This document shows, in pieces, positions 34,668 to 41,569 of a stretch of DNA of 64,000 nt (position 1 is its first letter; each line of letters opens with the position of its first letter). Source of the DNA: Brevibacterium yomogidense (GTDB lineage: Bacteria > Actinomycetota > Actinomycetes > Actinomycetales > Brevibacteriaceae); assembly GCF_900163715.1 (NCBI RefSeq), contig NZ_FWFF01000020.1:124001-188000 (forward strand), given 5' to 3'. The notes below the pieces were generated by a model. That model worked only from the letters and a program-made list of their open reading frames with translations, was not told the origin of the DNA and searched no databases. The position numbers and the translations under genes are program-made.

Positions 34668-36019
34668 CAGACCGGCTCCGTGAACGCGCGCTCGAGGACG
34701 GCGAGGCCTTCCATCAGCTCCGCCTCACTCACGTTGAGCGGCGGGACCACGTGGATGCGGTTGTAGTTGGCGAACGGCAGGACACCGCCGGCCTTGATCC
34801 GACCGATGATCTCGTTCATCTGCGGCGACGATCCGCCGTACGGTGCAAGCGGCTCTTTCGTATCCTTGTCCGTCACGAGGTCGATCGCCCAGAACATCCC
34901 CGTGCCGCGCACCTCGCCCACGATCGGCGACCGCGAGGCGATCTCCCGCAGCCTCGGTCCCACGACCGCCTCACCCAGCTGCGCAGCATTCTCCACCATG
35001 CGCTCGTCCTCCATCGCTGTGATCGTCGCGACGGCGGCGGCGCAGGCCAAGGGATGTCCGGAGTAGGTGAGTCCGCCGGGGTAGGCGACGTCCGCGAAGG
35101 TATCGAAGATCGGGTCGCTGATCGCCACGCCGCCCAGCGGCACGTAGCCCGAGTTCACGCCCTTCGCGAAGGCCACCAGGTCCGGAACGACGTCGAAGTG
35201 CTCGAAGCAGAACCACTTTCCCGACCGACCGAAGCCCGCCATGACCTCATCGGCGATGTAGACGATGCCGAACTCGTCGCACAGTGCGCGCACGCCCTGC
35301 ATGTACTCCGTCGACGGGATCATGATGCCCGCGGTGCCGGGGATCGATTCGAGGATGACGGCGGCGATCGTCTGCGGGCCCTCCAGCTCGATCGTGCGGC
35401 GCAGGTGCGTGAGCGCGCGCTCGGTCTCCTCCGCCTCGGTCGTCGCGTGGAACTCGGACCGGTAGAGGAAGGGGCCGAAGAAGTGCACCGTCCCCGCGTC
35501 GCCCATGTCATTGCGGAATCGCCGCGGGTCACCGGTGATGTTGATGGCCTGCTCCGTGCCGCCGTGGTAGCTGCGGTAGCGGGAGAGGACCTTGCGCCGC
35601 CCGGTGTGCAGGCGGGCCATGCGCACCGCGTGCTCGACGGCGTCCGCACCGCCGTTGGTGAAGAAGATCCGGTTGAGCGACTCCGGCAGCCGTTCGGCGA
35701 TCAGCCGGGCGGCCTCGGAGCGCTTGTCGTTCGCGTGTGCCGGGTTGATCGTGCAGAGGACGTCGGCCTGATCCTTGATCGCTTGCACGACGGCGGGGTG
35801 CTGGTGGCCGATGTTCGTGTTGACCAGCTGCGAGGAGAAGTCGAGCAGCGGCCGAGCCTCCCCGTCGTACACGTAGGATCCCGCGGCGCGGGACACGACC
35901 ATCGGCGTGATCTGCTTCTGCGCTGACCACGAATGGAACACGTGCGCGCGGTCCAGGTCGTAGGCGCGCTGCGACTCCCCGCGCAGCTCCTCCAACTCGT
36001 CCTCCGAGAAATCCAGCAT
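34667..36019 (-). CDS. Class III aminotransferase (omega-amino acid type)
   Basis: A 450-residue PLP enzyme. Cofactor contacts: FTNGGADAVEHAVRMAR, RYRSYHGGTEQA, IVYIADEVMAGFGRSG (Asp binding pyridine N), and FAKGVNSGYVPLGG with the Schiff-base Lys. It transfers an amino group, usually between an omega- or beta-amino acid and pyruvate. The exact substrate is not clear. It is followed by GPP34 with overlap, an unusual pairing. The 117 nt to YigZ hold divergent promoters. Confidence 0.92.
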   Translation of the reverse strand: MLDFSEDELEELRGESQRAYDLDRAHVFHSWSAQKQITPMVVSRAAGSYVYDGEARPLLDFSSQLVNTNIGHQHPAVVQAIKDQADVLCTINPAHANDKRSEAARLIAERLPESLNRIFFTNGGADAVEHAVRMARLHTGRRKVLSRYRSYHGGTEQAINITGDPRRFRNDMGDAGTVHFFGPFLYRSEFHATTEAEETERALTHLRRTIELEGPQTIAAVILESIPGTAGIMIPSTEYMQGVRALCDEFGIVYIADEVMAGFGRSGKWFCFEHFDVVPDLVAFAKGVNSGYVPLGGVAISDPIFDTFADVAYPGGLTYSGHPLACAAAVATITAMEDERMVENAAQLGEAVVGPRLREIASRSPIVGEVRGTGMFWAIDLVTDKDTKEPLAPYGGSSPQMNEIIGRIKAGGVLPFANYNRIHVVPPLNVSEAELMEGLAVLERAFTEPV

Positions 36020-36124
36020 CGTCGTCCTCCAGGCTTCCGGGTGGGGCCGGCCCTCACCGCAGTGACGTGCCGGGCAGCCTCCCCGGCCTCCCTTCCCACA
36101 CTACGGTCCGTTCCCGCAGACGGA

Positions 36125-36130
36125 TAGAGT
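36125..36130 (+). promoter_or_regulatory. -10 element, leaderless YigZ
   Basis: TAGAGT ends 6 nt before ATG 36137, with no ribosome binding site. Confidence 0.5.
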
Positions 36131-36136
36131 CGCGGC

Positions 36137-36763
36137 ATGTCCTCCCCGACCTCGTATCGTACGCTCACCAGCTCTGTGGAGGCGGAGATCGAGATCAAGC
36201 GGTCCCGCTTCCTGAGCCTCCTCGCTCCCGTCGCGGATGAGGACGGCGCCCGCGAGGTCATCGCCCAGCGGCGCGCCGAGCACCCCAAGGCACGGCACCA
36301 CTGCACCGCGTTCGTCCTGGACCCGGATTCCCGCACGCGCCGCTTCAGTGATGACGGCGAACCCGCCGGCACTGCGGGCGCACCCATCCTCGACGTCCTC
36401 GTCGGCCATGAGCTGACCTACGTGCTGGCGGTCGTCACGCGCTACTTCGGCGGGACTCTGCTGGGCGCCGGCGGTCTGGTGCGCGCCTACGGCGACGCGA
36501 CCTCGCAGGCAGTGGCCGCAGCACGCATCGTCACGCACTCCCAGCGCGTGCCGGTGACGGTGACGGTCGACTACGCGCTGGCCGCCGCGATCGATCGGAT
36601 GGCGCACGCCGCCGGCTGGACGACGGAGTCGGAGTACGGCGCCGAGGTCGTCGTCACCGTCCGCATCCCGCCCGCGGAACTGGACGCGGGCCTGCACAGC
36701 CTCGCCGATGTGAGCGCCGGTTCTGCGGAGCCCGCGATCGGCGAACCGGAGTGGTCCGCGTGA
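36137..36763 (+). CDS. YigZ/IMPACT-family protein
   Basis: A 208-residue UPF0029 protein. The N-terminal IMPACT domain has EIEIKRSRFLSLLAPV, the family motif DDGEPAGTAGAPIL, and VVTRYFGGTLLGAGGLVRAY. The C-terminal part (DUF1949-like) is from about residue 140. Bacterial members are linked to translation or nucleic acid binding, without a defined reaction. The last 15 residues (SAEPAIGEPEWSA) look like an appended tail. Ends before a strong bidirectional terminator. Confidence 0.9.
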   Translation: MSSPTSYRTLTSSVEAEIEIKRSRFLSLLAPVADEDGAREVIAQRRAEHPKARHHCTAFVLDPDSRTRRFSDDGEPAGTAGAPILDVLVGHELTYVLAVVTRYFGGTLLGAGGLVRAYGDATSQAVAAARIVTHSQRVPVTVTVDYALAAAIDRMAHAAGWTTESEYGAEVVVTVRIPPAELDAGLHSLADVSAGSAEPAIGEPEWSA

Positions 36764-36809
36764 GGGCAGCCGCGATCCGCACGACGACGGGCTGGAAGTA
36801 AAGACAAGA

Positions 36810-36836
36810 GCGCCCGAGGCCTGGGGCCTCGGGCGC
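36810..36836. terminator. Bidirectional terminator between YigZ and YbaK
   Basis: GCGCCCGAGGCC and its complement form a perfect 12-bp stem around TGG. It sits between convergent genes and beyond the stop-repeat array of YbaK. Confidence 0.85.
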
Positions 36837-36858
36837 GGTGGTCGACGTGACCGTACGG

Positions 36859-36925
36859 CCAGCCGGCCGCACGGTCAGTTGGCCGGACAATCAGTTGGCC
36901 GTACGGTCAATCGGCCGGACGATCA
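36859..36925 (-). repeat. 16-nt periodic stop-codon array behind YbaK
   Basis: On the minus strand the true stop TGA (36925-36923) is followed by three more TGA codons starting at 36909, 36893 and 36877, each exactly 16 nt on. The next unit has TGG. Units read TCGTCCGGCCGATTGA, CCGTACGGCCAACTGA, TTGTCCGGCCAACTGA. As 16 is not a multiple of 3, successive stops fall in frames +1, +2 and 0. Confidence 0.9.
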
Positions 36926-37420
36926 GTCGAGCTGGGCGATGCGGCCGACGGCTGCGTTGGTGAGCATCAGCAGGTCATTCGGGCGCATCTCGATCTCGAG
37001 GCCGCGACGACCGGCGGAGATGAACACCGTGTCGTGGCCGACCACGGATTCGTCGACGTAGACGGGGGTGGAGGTGCGCTGCCCGAACGGGCTCATGCCG
37101 CCTGCGGTGTACCCGGTGCGGCGCTCCGCTTCCGCGACGCCGGCGAGGGTCGCCTTCTTGCCGCCCGCGGCGGAGGCGAGTGCCTTGAGATCCAGCTGCC
37201 CCGACACCGGCACCAGCGCGCTGACCGGCTGGGAGTCGACGAGGATGTGCAGTGTCTTGAAGATCCTGTTCGGTATGACGCCCAGCTTCTCTGCTGCTTC
37301 GCTGCCGTAGCGGCGAGCGCGAGGGTCGTGCTCGTACTCGTGGACCGTGTATTCGATACCGGCCAATCCGAGGACGCGCAGAGCGGGCGTGGCGGCTACC
37401 ACTTGAGTTCGACGGGACAT
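36923..37420 (-). CDS. YbaK-type aminoacyl-tRNA deacylase
   Basis: A 165-residue trans-editing protein: YTVHEYEHDP, GVIPNRIFKTLHI, SGQLDLKALASAAGGKKA, GYTAGGMSPFGQ. The conserved Lys in FKTL and GGMSPFG loop match Cys-tRNA(Pro) deacylase YbaK. It frees mischarged Cys (or Ala) from tRNA-Pro in the cytosol. ATG 37420 gives a standard N-terminus (TPALRVLGLAGIEY); a longer start at 37456 has no support. The gene ends in the 16-nt stop array. Confidence 0.92.
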   Translation of the reverse strand: MSRRTQVVAATPALRVLGLAGIEYTVHEYEHDPRARRYGSEAAEKLGVIPNRIFKTLHILVDSQPVSALVPVSGQLDLKALASAAGGKKATLAGVAEAERRTGYTAGGMSPFGQRTSTPVYVDESVVGHDTVFISAGRRGLEIEMRPNDLLMLTNAAVGRIAQLD

Positions 37421-37508
37421 GATGTGACCACGATACGAGATGCGCTGTACCCACACGAAATCGAGCGACCTGCGTCACACGGCGCACCGCCTCATCCGGG
37501 CCGGTATC

Positions 37509-37868
37509 TCAGCCCCACCCCAGCTCGTGGAGCCGGTCCTCCTCGATGCCGTAGTGGTGAGCGATCTCGTGGACGATCGTCACGAGGATCTCGTCGGCCA
37601 GATGCTCCACATCCTCCGCGAAGGCGATCAGCGGGTTCTTGAAGAGGGTGATGGTGTCCGGCGGGACGAAGCTGAAGGAACCCCCTCCCCTCTCCGTCAG
37701 GGGGATGCCGTCGTAGATGCCCAGCAGCCCGGGGGTGTCCGCCGGCGGCTCCGGCTCGACGAAGAGCGCGACGTTATCCATATGATCGACGACGCCGGGC
37801 GGCAGATCCTCCACCGCCTGGTCGACCAGGGAGTCGAACAGCTCGTCGCTGACCTCACTCACGTCCAT
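37509..37868 (-). CDS. Small zincin-like metallopeptidase-family protein
   Basis: A 119-residue minimal zinc-protease fold. The metal motif is HEIAHHYGI near residues 101-109 (HExxH), with a further acidic residue in EEDRLHELGWG. GIYDGIPLTERG and DTITLFKNPL are typical of the actinobacterial DUF1025/metallopeptidase family. The substrate is unknown, and many members may be non-proteolytic. Upstream of the tRNA cluster and read away from it. Confidence 0.88.
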   Translation of the reverse strand: MDVSEVSDELFDSLVDQAVEDLPPGVVDHMDNVALFVEPEPPADTPGLLGIYDGIPLTERGGGSFSFVPPDTITLFKNPLIAFAEDVEHLADEILVTIVHEIAHHYGIEEDRLHELGWG

Positions 37869-37957
37869 GCGCGCCAGTCTACGGAGGGCGGGAGCAGGGG
37901 CAGTCTGCCGCCCGGATCAGCGGCGGCCCCTGTGACGGAGCACACGGCTCAGAAGAT

Positions 37958-37987
37958 TTGCGAACCGCCTGAGGATGGGGCTAAGCT
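37958..37987 (+). promoter_or_regulatory. Promoter of tRNA cluster
   Basis: -35 TTGCGA (37958-37963), an 18-nt spacer and -10 TAAGCT (37982-37987), about 40 nt before tRNA-Glu. Confidence 0.45.
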
Positions 37988-38027
37988 TACGGAGGTTCGC
38001 AGGCCGAAAGGCGGTAGACCGCTAGAA

Positions 38028-38100
<73 letters not shown>

Positions 38101-38145
38101 CGTGTACGATAGGCGTTTGCGCACATCGCACGCACAAATGAATAT

Positions 38146-38219
38146 GGCCCTGTAGCGCAGTTGGTTAGCGCGCCGCCCTGTCACGGCGGAGGTCGCGGGT
38201 TCGAGTCCCGTCAGGGTCG
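38146..38219 (+). tRNA. tRNA-Asp (GTC)
   Basis: 74 nt. Acceptor GGCCCTG pairs with CAGGGTC (one G-U), anticodon GTC in loop CTGTCAC with stem CCGCC/GGCGG, T-arm CGGGTTCGAGTCCCG, discriminator G. The anticodon stem matches that of the preceding tRNA-Glu. CCA is not encoded. Confidence 0.97.
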
Positions 38220-38227
38220 CGGAGCAT

Positions 38228-38262
38228 AAGGCTCTTCTCTCAAGGAAGAGCCTTTGTTCTTT
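38228..38262 (+). terminator. Intrinsic terminator after tRNA-Asp
   Basis: AAGGCTCTTC and GAAGAGCCTT (10-bp stem, 7-nt loop) are followed by the T-rich tail TTTGTTCTTT, the only classic U-tract terminator in the window. Confidence 0.9.
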
Positions 38263-38311
38263 CATCGGTCCGGATGATCGCCCTCATCCGATCCGGCCGA
38301 CAACAGAATAT

Positions 38312-38387
38312 GGCTCTGTAGCTCAGTTGGTAGAGCGTTCGACTGAAAATCGAAAGGTCACCGGATCGACGCCGGTCGGAGCCACCA
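38312..38387 (+). tRNA. tRNA-Phe (GAA)
   Basis: 76 nt including an encoded CCA (38385-38387). Acceptor GGCTCTG pairs with CGGAGCC (one wobble); anticodon GAA in loop ACTGAAAAT context. The T-stem ACCGG/CCGGT is intact, but its loop reads ATCGACG, so position 54 is A rather than T, while T55, C56 and A58 remain. It has its own terminator. Confidence 0.95.
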
Positions 38388-38390
38388 TCA

Positions 38391-38426
38391 CGAAGAAGCC
38401 CCCTGGCCCGCCAGGGGGCTTCTTCG
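38391..38426 (+). terminator. Terminator after tRNA-Phe
   Basis: A perfect 17-bp stem (CGAAGAAGCCCCCTGGC and complement) with a 2-nt loop starts 3 nt after the tRNA. Confidence 0.9.
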
Positions 38427-38542
38427 TGCCGCATTGCCGTATCGCCGACCTACCGCTCGCCGCGCGCCGACCGCCGCATCGCCGGCCCGCTGTGCGCCGA
38501 GCGCCGAGCGCGGCAACGAAACGCACCTCAGCAGCGCGCGCC

Positions 38543-38597
38543 GAGTAAGTGCAATCCGGCCCAGTTCGAGAGATCTCGGGCCGGATTGCACTCACTC
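38543..38597. repeat. 20-bp imperfect inverted repeat upstream of HTH gene
   Basis: GAGTAAGTGCAATCCGGCCC pairs with GGGCCGGATTGCACTCACTC with a single mismatch, around a 15-nt centre that itself holds GAGATCTC. It lies about 100 nt before the regulator start and after the tRNA-Phe terminator, so a second terminator is not needed here. A regulatory cruciform or an extragenic palindrome are both possible. Confidence 0.7.
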
Positions 38598-38687
38598 GAT
38601 GAGGGGGACGACGAGAGTGCGGCTCACGTACTGGGACGCAGACGTCCGGGGCTCAGCCGCACTCCACGACCGAATCCACCGGATCCC

Positions 38688-38693
38688 TACACT
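38688..38693 (+). promoter_or_regulatory. -10 element, leaderless HTH regulator
   Basis: TACACT ends 6 nt before ATG 38700; no ribosome binding site. Confidence 0.5.
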
Positions 38694-38699
38694 GACAGC

Positions 38700-39419
38700 A
38701 TGCCGCGCCGGACCGATGACTACAGGGGGCTCACTCAGGTGAGCCGCCTGAGACTGCTGCAGGCCGTGCACCGGAAACCCGGTCAGCAGCTGACGGCTCT
38801 GGCCGACGATGCCGGCGTGCACATCAACACCGCCCGCGATCACCTGCGCGTCCTCGAGGAGGAGGGGCTCGTCGTGAGCGCTCCCGTCGAGACCGGCAGA
38901 CGCGGCCGTCCCCCGATGGGCTACTCCCCCGTGACCCGCGCCGAGCACAACCCCGAAGCTCAGCGCCGTGCTGGCGAGGCCAGATCACGCGGCTCGATGC
39001 TGCGCCGCATCGACCCCGACCTCGACCACAGCGACGACCTGGGCGACGACGCGGTCCACCAGCTCGATGCGCTGTACGAGCATCTGGACGACGCCGGCCT
39101 CGAACCGGAGGTCGACGAACGCGACCTCACCGTGGGCCTGGTCCCCTGCCTCTACCAGGAGCTCATCGATGAGGAACGCCCGCTCGTGTGCTCCGTCCAC
39201 GCCAAGCTCGTCCGCCACCAGCTCGAACAGGTCTCCGGACCGCTCGAGCTGAAGAGGCTCCACCCCTTCGTGGGGCCGGACCGGTGCATGCTCGTCCTGG
39301 GACTCTCCGGAGAGGCGCCCCGGGCGAACAGGCCGGGCGGGATCGACGGCGACAGGGACGACGCCGCACTCGAACAGCATGCAGCGAACGCGCTCCGCTC
39401 ACTCCAGGACCAGTCCTAG
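38700..39419 (+). CDS. Winged-helix regulator with candidate Fe-S site (SufR-like)
   Basis: A 239-residue regulator. Residues 12-60 form the HTH (LLQAVHRKPGQQLTALADDA, then VHINTARDHLRVLEEEGLV), followed by a GRRGRPP wing. The C-terminal part carries Cys150, Cys164, His167 and Cys196 (VPC, VCSVHAKL, PDRCM), spaced as in SufR-like proteins whose cysteines hold an Fe-S cluster. It faces the flavohaemoglobin gene hmp across a hairpin. A role in sensing NO or redox state and controlling hmp is an attractive inference; metal binding is not proven from sequence. Confidence 0.8.
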   Translation: MPRRTDDYRGLTQVSRLRLLQAVHRKPGQQLTALADDAGVHINTARDHLRVLEEEGLVVSAPVETGRRGRPPMGYSPVTRAEHNPEAQRRAGEARSRGSMLRRIDPDLDHSDDLGDDAVHQLDALYEHLDDAGLEPEVDERDLTVGLVPCLYQELIDEERPLVCSVHAKLVRHQLEQVSGPLELKRLHPFVGPDRCMLVLGLSGEAPRANRPGGIDGDRDDAALEQHAANALRSLQDQS

Positions 39420-39434
39420 GACCATCACCCACGC

Positions 39435-39502
39435 GAGACGCCGGCTACCGGCTCGAAACACCGCGCCGGGAAGCGGGGTTTCGAGCCGGTAACCGGCGTC
39501 TC
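39435..39502. terminator. 30-bp hairpin between HTH regulator and hmp
   Basis: Two 30-nt arms pair with only two mismatches around the loop GCCGGGAA. Arms begin GAGACGCCGG at 39435 and end CCGGCGTCTC at 39502. It lies between convergent genes and can end both transcripts, but it is far longer than the other terminators here, so it may also be an extragenic palindromic element. Confidence 0.75.
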
Positions 39503-39537
39503 GGCCAGATCGACCCGCGGAGCTCACGCGGACTCGA

Positions 39538-40749
39538 TCAACCCTCCGGGTTCCGCACCCAGAGATCCGGCCCGAAGACCTCGTAGTGGATGCTGTCGCT
39601 GGGAACGCCCTGCGAGATCAGGGTGCGCCGGGCTATCTGCATGAAGGGCAGCGGTCCGCACATGAACACCTGCGCCTCGGCCGGCAGCTCCACGTCGGTG
39701 AGGTCCATGAAGCCCGAGCGCGCGGGATGCAGGGTCGGGGCGGACTCCGCCTCCTCCTCGTACCAGTTCTGCGCCTTCGCGTCGGACATCGCCAGCACCT
39801 GCCGGCGCAGACCGTCGTACAGGGCGTGCTGGCCGTGCGACTTGTCCGCATGGAAGAGCCGCACCGTGCGGTCCGGCTGCCGGCGGGACAGGTCCTCGAG
39901 GATCGCGGCGACAGGCGTGATCCCGATGCCCGCGGACACGAGGACGACCGGCGAATCGGACTCATCCAGGATCACGTCGCCGGCAGGCTGCGACACGTCG
40001 AGGACGGTACCGGGCACCGCGTTCTCGTGGAGCCACCCGGACACCTGGCCGTCGGGCGCACCGGCGACACCGCGGACCCGCTTGATCGTCACGCGGATCG
40101 AATCGCCGCGCGGCCCGGACGAGATCGTGTACTGCCTCGGCTGCCGCGTCCCACCCGGGACATCGACGGCGATCGCGACGTACTGGCCCGTGCGGTGGCT
40201 GGGGATCTGGCCCGACACCGGTGCCAGCAGCAGGGAGAAGACCTCGTCGGATTCCTCGAAGCGCTCGACCACGCGGTACTGCCGCCACGGCTCCTCCGGG
40301 TCGGTCCCCGCTTCCGCGTACAGCTTCGCCTCCTCCGCGATGAGCGACGTCGCGAACAGCCAGTACACCTCGTCCCACGCCTGGCCGACCTCCGGCGTCA
40401 CCGCGTCGCCCAGCACCTTCCCCACCGCACCCAGCAGGTAGCGGCCCACGATCGTGTACTCGCGCGCCTTGATGCCCAGGGACACGTGCTTGTGCGCGAT
40501 CCGCTGCATGATCGGGGTGAAGTCCGGCGCGTCCGGATCGATGAGGTTCACCGCGAAGGCCACCACAGAGGCCGCGAGCGCCTTGGGCTGCTCCCCGACC
40601 GCCTGATTGGCGACGTTGAACACGTTGAGCAGCTCCGGGTGCGCGTCGAACATGTCGCGGTAGAAGACGGTCGTAATCTCCTCCGCATGCGCGGCGACGA
40701 CCTCCGCCGTCGCTGCGACGACGGCTTCAGAATCAGGGGACAGCTTCAT
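39538..40749 (-). CDS. hmp: Flavohaemoglobin / nitric oxide dioxygenase
   Basis: A 403-residue three-domain protein. The globin domain (1-140) has distal Tyr in TVFYRDMF and proximal His88 in IAHKHVSL. The FAD domain has RQYTISSGP. The NAD domain has VLVSAGIGITPVAAIL and VFMCGPLPFM. It turns nitric oxide and O2 into nitrate with NAD(P)H. ATG 40749 lies after GAGGAAGG. The neighbour gene is a putative Fe-S regulator, and a palindrome near its promoter (40853-40862) may be the control site. Confidence 0.96.
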   Translation of the reverse strand: MKLSPDSEAVVAATAEVVAAHAEEITTVFYRDMFDAHPELLNVFNVANQAVGEQPKALAASVVAFAVNLIDPDAPDFTPIMQRIAHKHVSLGIKAREYTIVGRYLLGAVGKVLGDAVTPEVGQAWDEVYWLFATSLIAEEAKLYAEAGTDPEEPWRQYRVVERFEESDEVFSLLLAPVSGQIPSHRTGQYVAIAVDVPGGTRQPRQYTISSGPRGDSIRVTIKRVRGVAGAPDGQVSGWLHENAVPGTVLDVSQPAGDVILDESDSPVVLVSAGIGITPVAAILEDLSRRQPDRTVRLFHADKSHGQHALYDGLRRQVLAMSDAKAQNWYEEEAESAPTLHPARSGFMDLTDVELPAEAQVFMCGPLPFMQIARRTLISQGVPSDSIHYEVFGPDLWVRNPEG

Positions 40750-41254
40750 GGGGTGCCTTCCTCTCGTGGTCACCGTGGGTGAGTACGGTCCGATCCTCCT
40801 CCGCCGCGCGATTCCGCGCCTCCGGTTCGACCGTGATTATTCGGGATCCTGCCGATGCATCGAATCCGATCCGCCGTGCTAGGATGAAATCAATCGGTGC
40901 GGCAGCCGGACGCTCACAAGGCGCCAGGAGCCACCACCGCTGAGTCAGTCGGAGAGCCACTCCGGTCGACAGGCCCATCTGCACCCGGCGAATATTCGAC
41001 CAGCCTCACAGGCCCGACGAAACGACATTTCATCTTCTTCACTCGCTTCACCCCTCACAGTCCGCAGGCAGGCACTGCACGCACCGTCGCGTGCCACACC
41101 AAGCCGTCACCGCGGATGACCCACACCCGTCCGGCGCGCAGCGTCGGATGCACCGCACACTCTCAGGTGTGCATCCCCCAGATCTCCGGACCGGCAATCG
41201 GCTCGGAAAACACGGTCACTCAGGTGGGTGGCCCGTACACAAAGGATATGCAGT
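40750..41254. promoter_or_regulatory. 505-nt gene-free region: hmp promoter and csp leader
   Basis: No gene is supported here. Toward hmp, a minus-strand -10-like TAATCA (40839-40834) is preceded by the palindrome CGATGCATCG (40853-40862), a possible operator over the -35. Toward the cold-shock gene, TAGGAT (40880-40885) could be a -10, which would give a 5' leader of roughly 360 nt. A closer promoter cannot be excluded. The middle (about 41010-41060) is less GC-rich than its surroundings. Confidence 0.5.
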
Positions 41255-41458
41255 ATGGCTACAGGCACCGTCAAGTGGTTCAACGCGGAAAAGGGCTTCG
41301 GCTTCATCGAGCCCAGCGATGGGTCCGCTGACGTCTTCACCCACTTCAGCGCTATCGAGGGCTCCGGCTACCGCAGCCTCGAAGAGGGTCAGTCGGTCGA
41401 CTTCGACGCAGAGTCAAGCCCCAAGGGCATGCAGGCGACGCGAGTCCAGGCTCTCTGA
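41255..41458 (+). CDS. Cold-shock protein (CspA family)
   Basis: A 67-residue single cold-shock domain: [20 protein letters not shown] carries RNP1 (KGFGFI), and DVFTHFSAI is RNP2-like (the common VFVH is VFTH). It binds single-stranded RNA and DNA as an RNA chaperone. ATG 41255 has AAAGGA 8 nt ahead. The gene may have a long leader. Two in-frame TGA codons 9 nt apart end it, followed by a perfect 18-bp terminator. Confidence 0.97.
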   Translation: MATGTVKWFNAEKGFGFIEPSDGSADVFTHFSAIEGSGYRSLEEGQSVDFDAESSPKGMQATRVQAL

Positions 41459-41466
41459 TCTGCTCT

Positions 41467-41505
41467 GAACGGGGGTGGATGGTCATCGACCATCCACCCC
41501 CGTTC
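41467..41505 (+). terminator. Terminator after csp
   Basis: GAACGGGGGTGGATGGTC and its perfect 18-nt complement flank the loop ATC, starting 8 nt after the stop codon. Confidence 0.9.
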
Positions 41506-41569
41506 TCCATTCACCACGCCGTCCCCGGCATCGACGATGACGTCCCACGACGAGAAGCGGTAGACCCAT

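Noticed and set aside
38312..38597. tRNA-Phe 3' end as an integration site for a genomic island
   Set aside because: No repeat of the tRNA end, no integrase, and following genes (regulator, hmp, csp) look like core genes.
40897..41331. A 144-codon open frame upstream of and into csp
   Set aside because: It overlaps csp in another frame, has no ribosome binding site or domain, and fits a non-coding leader better.
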